Of a stretch of 11,171 nt of DNA, positions 6,905 to 11,171 are shown piece by piece. The stretch's first letter is position 1. Each line of letters begins with the position of its first letter. Origin of the DNA: Prevotella sp. (GTDB lineage: Bacteria; Bacteroidota; Bacteroidia; Bacteroidales; Bacteroidaceae); the NCBI GenBank assembly GCA_003483565.1, contig DMYZ01000202.1, positions 1 to 11,171 on the forward strand, in the 5' to 3' direction. The notes under the pieces were generated by a model that was given only the letters and a program-made list of their open reading frames with translations, had not been told where the DNA came from and did no database searches. Made by a program: the position numbers and the translations under genes.

Positions 6905-9109
6905 ATGAACTCTTCTATAAAAATTATAACTTTGCTTTTCGTGATAATCTTATCTACTGATGATTATGCCCAAAGTATTAGTAAAGGCAGTAAGACGTCT
7001 TTCCAGACTTCCCACTCATGGGAACCTTATATAGATAGTCGTGCAGATATAGCCATGGTTTACGGAGTAAAAGGTAATCCTTCTGACAAACAGGGGAGTA
7101 CAAGATCACCTTTTCTTAATAGAATTAATTCCTGGAGAGAAAAAGGATACAATGTCCAATTTATGACAGGAATGGCATGGGGAGAGTATCAAGATTACTT
7201 CATGGGAAAATGGGATGGGAAATACCATTTTGAGGAAGGGCAAAAAACGGCTCAGGGAGATACGATCTGGCATGGGAAAAATGTACCTTATATTGTTCCT
7301 TCTCCGACTTATCTGAAGTATTTTGAACAAAAAAACATAAAGCCAATTATAGATAGCGGTATAACTTCTATCTATTTAGAAGAGCCGGAGTTCTGGGCAC
7401 GCTCTGGATATAGTGAGGCTTTCAAAAAAGAATGGATGGATTATTATGGATTTGCCTGGCGCCCACAAAATGATTCTCCCGAAAATACGTATTTGTCCAA
7501 TAAACTTAAATATCATTTATATTATCGAGCACTTGATACCGTTCTTACTTATGCGAAAAAATATGGTAAAAGCAAAGGTCTTGATATCAAATGCTATGTT
7601 GCTACTCATTCTTTGATTAATTACTCACAATGGCAGATTGTTAGCCCAGAAGCAAGTCTGGCTTCTTTACCTTGTGTTGATGGATATATAGCACAGATTT
7701 GGACAGGTACATCTCGCGAGCCTAATTATTATGATGGAAATAAGGCTGAACGAGTATTTGAGAATGCCTTTTTGGAATACGGTTGTATGCAATCCATGGT
7801 GGAACCTTCTCATAGGATGATTTATTTTCTTACTGACCCTGTGGAAGATTGGGCAAGAGATTGGAGTGATTATAAAAATAATTATCAGGCTACATTTACA
7901 GCACAATTATTCTATCCGTCAGTAGATCATTATGAAATAATGCCTTGGCCTGAAAGAATTTATGAAGGCCTTTATCATACTAGTGCTACAAATCAAGCCA
8001 AAGAACATATTCCACGCGCCTATTCCACCCAAATGCAAATTATGCAGAATGCACTTCAGTCTATGCCTCTGTCTCAGAATAGGATCTCTGGGACAAATAG
8101 TGTTGGTGTTCTGATGTCTAATAGCTTGATGTTCCAGCGTTCACCGGTATATTCTGATAAATATGATCCTTCCTTGTCCAACTTTTACGGAATGACGATG
8201 CCTCTTGTTAAACGAGGTGTACCTGTGCATATTATTCATATGGAAAATCTCGGCTATAGAAAAGCTTTATCCGGTATAAAAGTTCTTCTTATGACCTATT
8301 CGAATATGAAGCCCATGAGTGAGGACAATCATGTTCAACTTTCTCACTGGGTTGCTAATGGGGGGATCTTAGTCTACATATCCAGGGATGATGATCCTTT
8401 CCAAAATGTTCAGGAATGGTGGAATACGGGTAAAAACAAGTACAGAAGACCAGTGGATGAATTATTTGATAGAATGGGTATAACCGTGGATCCATCCGAA
8501 GGAGTTTATTCTTATGGAAAAGGCTTTGTTTATATCTTAAGGGAAAATCCAAAAGAATATGTTATGGTTAAGGATGGGGATAAAAAACTCATGGATACTA
8601 TTGCCGGAATATATAGTGCAAAGATAAAAGATGAAAGTCTTGTTTTGAAGAATTCTTTTACCTTAAAGAGAGGCCCATATCTTTTGTCATCAGTGATGAC
8701 GGAAAGTGTCAATGAAAAACCGTTAGTGTATAAAGGAAAATTTATTGATCTTTTTAATCCCAATTTACCTGTTATAGAAAAGAAGATAGTGATTTCCGGA
8801 ACACAGTCTCTGTTGTATGATTTATCAACTCTGAAAGGTGAAAGATATCCGAAAGTATTAGCTTCATCAAGTCGAATCTACCGACAGCACAGGACCCTTC
8901 ATCAATATTCATTTATTGCCAGGGCTCCTATAAATACAACCAATAATATGAGAATTTTTCTTTCAAGAAACCCGAAGTCGATCAGATTGGAATACAATGA
9001 TGGTAAGAGTCTGAAATTAAATATATCATCCTGGGATAGGAAAAGCAAAACGCTATTTGTTTCTTTTGAAAATGATCCCTCCGGTGTTCATGTTTTAATA
9101 AATTATTGA
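6905..9109 (+). CDS. Exported GH42-like protein, candidate unclassified glycoside hydrolase
   Basis: I do not recognise a named family for these 734 residues, but the architecture is informative. A signal peptide covers about 1-23 (cut near DDYA-QS). Residues 40-370 look like a TIM barrel with alternating strands and helices: DIAMVYGV, YNVQFMTGMAWG, SGITSIYLEEPEFW, DIKCYVATHS, VDGYIAQIWTGTSREP, MIYFLTDPVEDW and VDHYEIMPWPERIYEG. Residues 398-500 resemble a Rossmann-like, glutamine-amidotransferase-type domain (SVGVLMSNSLMF, VPVHIIHMENLG, IKVLLMTYSNM, WVANGGILVYISRDD), as in the trimerisation domain of GH42. The rest is beta-rich. The EEPE cluster (159-162) is a natural place for the general acid; E344, E350 and D311/E314 are candidate second carboxylates. 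GH42 and GH164 share this layout, but I see no diagnostic motif of either. The gene lies 73 nt after the EEP gene on the same strand and has much lower GC than GH92. Glycosidase activity is an inference. Confidence 0.75.
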   Translation: MNSSIKIITLLFVIILSTDDYAQSISKGSKTSFQTSHSWEPYIDSRADIAMVYGVKGNPSDKQGSTRSPFLNRINSWREKGYNVQFMTGMAWGEYQDYFMGKWDGKYHFEEGQKTAQGDTIWHGKNVPYIVPSPTYLKYFEQKNIKPIIDSGITSIYLEEPEFWARSGYSEAFKKEWMDYYGFAWRPQNDSPENTYLSNKLKYHLYYRALDTVLTYAKKYGKSKGLDIKCYVATHSLINYSQWQIVSPEASLASLPCVDGYIAQIWTGTSREPNYYDGNKAERVFENAFLEYGCMQSMVEPSHRMIYFLTDPVEDWARDWSDYKNNYQATFTAQLFYPSVDHYEIMPWPERIYEGLYHTSATNQAKEHIPRAYSTQMQIMQNALQSMPLSQNRISGTNSVGVLMSNSLMFQRSPVYSDKYDPSLSNFYGMTMPLVKRGVPVHIIHMENLGYRKALSGIKVLLMTYSNMKPMSEDNHVQLSHWVANGGILVYISRDDDPFQNVQEWWNTGKNKYRRPVDELFDRMGITVDPSEGVYSYGKGFVYILRENPKEYVMVKDGDKKLMDTIAGIYSAKIKDESLVLKNSFTLKRGPYLLSSVMTESVNEKPLVYKGKFIDLFNPNLPVIEKKIVISGTQSLLYDLSTLKGERYPKVLASSSRIYRQHRTLHQYSFIARAPINTTNNMRIFLSRNPKSIRLEYNDGKSLKLNISSWDRKSKTLFVSFENDPSGVHVLINY

Positions 9110-9195
9110 GTGGTTCAAATCAGGAAAGGTTTGATTTTATCTATCCTATGTAATATTGATAATAAGTATTTATAACATTTAAATTTAAATTTACA

Positions 9196-11171
9196 ATGAA
9201 AGAAATTGCAACAATTTTATTCTTTGTTTTTATGCTTCCATTGGGGTTGTCTGCCCAGACGCCAGAGTTTTTTAGTCCGTACCGTACTACTCATCTGAGA
9301 CTTCCATCAGTACCTTTGGTAGTAAATGATCCTTATATTTCCATCTGGTCACCTTATGATCACCTGACGGATGGTCCCACAGTTCATTGGACGGGATCGT
9401 CTAAACCTCTAAATGGATTACTTCGTGTAGACGGTACTGTGTATCGATTTATGGGAATTGGTGATGAGCAAATCCAAACGGCCCTGCAGAAATCTGTAAA
9501 TGTGTTGGCTACGAATACTTACTATTCTTTTGATTGCGGACCAGTAGAATTGGATCTTGTATTTACGGCACCAATGCTAATCCATAACCTGGATATAATG
9601 TCCACTCCGGTTAATTATATTTCCTATCAGGTGAGTTCGAAAGATAAGAAGAATCATAATGTTCAAATTTATCTTTCAGTCAGTCCGGAGGTAGCTCAGA
9701 ATACTGCCGAAGAAGGCATGCGCTCCCGCAAGATAGTCAAAAGCGGAATGGAAGTCTTGGAAAGCGGAACGATAGACCAGCCTATTCTTGCAAAGAGAGG
9801 TGACGGAATCTGCATTGACTGGGGATACGTCTATCTTCCGGCTGTCAATGGTAAGGTGAGTTTGGGTTCTGCGACAGAAATTCGAAATCATTTTTTGAGC
9901 AATGGTCAGTTGCCTGCGGGAGAAAAAGAAATATTCTCTTATAAAGATTCCACTTTGCCGGTTATGGCCTATGTGCATGACTTCGGGCATGTGAACAGTC
10001 CGTCTTCCAGTTTTATGATGTTAGGGTATGATGAAATAGAGGATATTGAATATATGTACCACCGCTATAAGGGATATTGGGCTAGAAACGGTGAAACAAT
10101 ATTTGAGGCTTTCAAATCTATGGAAAACGGTTACTCCTCGATTATGAACCAGTGCCGCAGGATGGATAAAACAATCTATGACGACGGCCTGAATTCTGGT
10201 AATGTGCAGTATGCGGAGATTCTCTCCGGTTCCTATCGCCATGTAATGGTTGCTCATAAATTATTTATGGATAAGGATGGTCATCTGCTGTTTTTTTCAA
10301 AGGAAAACAATTCTAATGGTTGCGTGAATACAGTAGACCTTACCTATCCGGAAGCGCCTCTGTTTCTTTGCTATAATCCGATACTGGAGAAGGCTATGAT
10401 GACAAGCATCTTTGAGTATAGTAAGAGCGGACGTTATACGAAACCTTTTGCTGCTCATGATCAGGGAACTTATCCTATAGCAGACGGGCAGGTTTATGGT
10501 GGTGATATGCCTGTAGAGGAATCGGGTAATATGCTGATACTTTCTTCTATGCTATCGCAGCTGGACGGAAATACACATTATGTAGATCCCTACTGGGATC
10601 TGCTGACAACTTGGGTCAACTATCTGGTAGAAAATGGCAGGGATCCGGCCAATCAGCTTTGTACGGATGATTTTGCCGGCCATTGGGCTCATAATTGCAA
10701 TTTGTCGGTAAAAGCGATTATGGGAATAGAAGGTTATGCCCGGATGGCGGCCATGAAGGGTGAACTGACAACCTCTGAAAAGTATGACCACATTGCCCGG
10801 GAGATGTCTCAATGGTGGGAAGAACATACTAAGGATGGAAATCATTACCGTTTGTCTTTTGACCGTCCAAATACTTGGAGCCAGAAATACAATATGATAT
10901 GGGATAAATTGTGGACTACTCATTTGTTTTCTAAAAGGACAATGGACAGTGAAATTTCCTTTTACCTTAAGCATCAGAACAAATATGGTCTTCCTTTGGA
11001 TTGTCGCAAGACGTATACGAAAAGTGACTGGATCATGTGGACAGCAGCTATGAGCCATAACCGGAACACTTTCCTGAAGTTTGTTTCTCCGGTTTACAAA
11101 TATATCAATGAGACCCCCTCACGTGTGCCGATCAGTGACTGGCATGAGACGACCGATGGGAAGATGGTAGG
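9196..11171 (+). CDS. DUF4964/DUF5127/DUF4965 'glutaminase A-like' exported protein (3' end outside window)
   Basis: The frame is open from ATG 9196 to the window edge (658 complete codons). Family members usually have about 820-850 residues, so the last fifth is missing. Residues 1-21 are a signal peptide (LPLGLSAQ). A DUF4964-type start follows: PSVPLVVNDPYISIWSPYD, HWTGSSKPLNGLLRVDG and YRFMG. DUF5127-like beta domain covers about 95-280. Then come the (alpha/alpha)-barrel parts (DUF4965, then DUF1793) with NGCVNTVDLTYPEAPLFL (374-391), HDQGTYPIADGQVYGGDMP (421-439), EESGN (441-445), SDWIMWTAAM (610-619) and VPISDWHETTDGKM (644-657), all strongly conserved in the family. The family is named after Aspergillus glutaminase GtaA, but the fold is the six-hairpin type seen in many glycosidases, and the operon here is glycan-degrading; a carbohydrate-active role is as likely as glutamine hydrolysis. 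It lies 86 nt after the previous gene on the same strand, and I see no clear promoter in that gap. Confidence 0.9.
   Translation, partial: MKEIATILFFVFMLPLGLSAQTPEFFSPYRTTHLRLPSVPLVVNDPYISIWSPYDHLTDGPTVHWTGSSKPLNGLLRVDGTVYRFMGIGDEQIQTALQKSVNVLATNTYYSFDCGPVELDLVFTAPMLIHNLDIMSTPVNYISYQVSSKDKKNHNVQIYLSVSPEVAQNTAEEGMRSRKIVKSGMEVLESGTIDQPILAKRGDGICIDWGYVYLPAVNGKVSLGSATEIRNHFLSNGQLPAGEKEIFSYKDSTLPVMAYVHDFGHVNSPSSSFMMLGYDEIEDIEYMYHRYKGYWARNGETIFEAFKSMENGYSSIMNQCRRMDKTIYDDGLNSGNVQYAEILSGSYRHVMVAHKLFMDKDGHLLFFSKENNSNGCVNTVDLTYPEAPLFLCYNPILEKAMMTSIFEYSKSGRYTKPFAAHDQGTYPIADGQVYGGDMPVEESGNMLILSSMLSQLDGNTHYVDPYWDLLTTWVNYLVENGRDPANQLCTDDFAGHWAHNCNLSVKAIMGIEGYARMAAMKGELTTSEKYDHIAREMSQWWEEHTKDGNHYRLSFDRPNTWSQKYNMIWDKLWTTHLFSKRTMDSEISFYLKHQNKYGLPLDCRKTYTKSDWIMWTAAMSHNRNTFLKFVSPVYKYINETPSRVPISDWHETTDGKMV

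Noticed and set aside
9117..9137. AAATCA/TGATTT hairpin after the GH42-like gene as a terminator
   Set aside because: Only 6 AT-dominated base pairs around a 9-nt loop, and the next gene follows closely in the same direction.
9177..9192. ATTTAAATTTAAATTT palindromic run before the DUF4965 gene
   Set aside because: Low-complexity AT sequence of a kind common before Bacteroides start codons; no second copy or promoter context supports an operator.
10552..11058. 168-codon minus-strand open frame
   Set aside because: It lies opposite the conserved DUF4965 coding sequence and its translation has no family resemblance.
1..11171. CRISPR array, tRNA/rRNA genes, insertion sequences or attachment sites
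   Set aside because: I saw no regular repeat-spacer pattern, no cloverleaf-like segment, no transposase or integrase gene and no long terminal repeats.

Overview
The window is from a Bacteroidota genome, most likely Bacteroides or a close relative. The evidence is the gene content (GH51, GH92, a secreted endonuclease/exonuclease/phosphatase-family enzyme and a DUF4964/DUF4965 protein, all with Sec-type signal peptides where the N terminus is visible), the AT-rich spacers without strong Shine-Dalgarno sequences, and promoter elements of the Bacteroides TAnnTTTG type. It looks like an accessory glycan-degradation locus. No SusC/SusD pair is visible, so the transporter genes, if any, lie outside.

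Layout: (1) 1-626, the C-terminal end of a GH51-type alpha-L-arabinofuranosidase (+). (2) 627-783, a convergent spacer with a perfect 10-bp hairpin that probably terminates transcription from both sides. (3) 784-3282 (-), an 832-residue membrane-spanning protein with a signal peptide, a LamG-like and a kelch-like periplasmic part, one transmembrane helix and a cytoplasmic SARP/OmpR-type winged helix plus a TPR-like tail. (4) 3283-3627, a divergent regulatory region: a good promoter for the regulator on the minus strand and, on the plus strand, three TTTTTAAYC direct repeats at 11- and 12-bp spacing just upstream of a TAATTTTG box. (5) 3628 onward (+), a collinear run of four genes: a GH92 alpha-mannosidase, an EEP-superfamily phosphatase/phosphodiesterase 6 nt after it, a 734-residue protein that I read as an unclassified GH42-like glycosidase, and a DUF4964/DUF5127/DUF4965 'glutaminase A-like' protein cut by the window end.

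How they may work together (inference): the membrane regulator binds a carbohydrate or breakdown product in the periplasm with its LamG/kelch domains and activates the divergent operon directly through its cytoplasmic winged helix, without a phosphorelay. The operon products are exported and attack an alpha-mannosylated, possibly phosphorylated, glycan: GH92 removes alpha-mannose, the EEP enzyme cleaves a phosphate ester, and the two poorly described enzymes remove further groups. The most interesting parts are the one-piece regulator with its putative SARP-like operator and the candidate new glycosidase. The GH92 gene is markedly GC-richer than its neighbours, which suggests the cluster was assembled from pieces of different origin.
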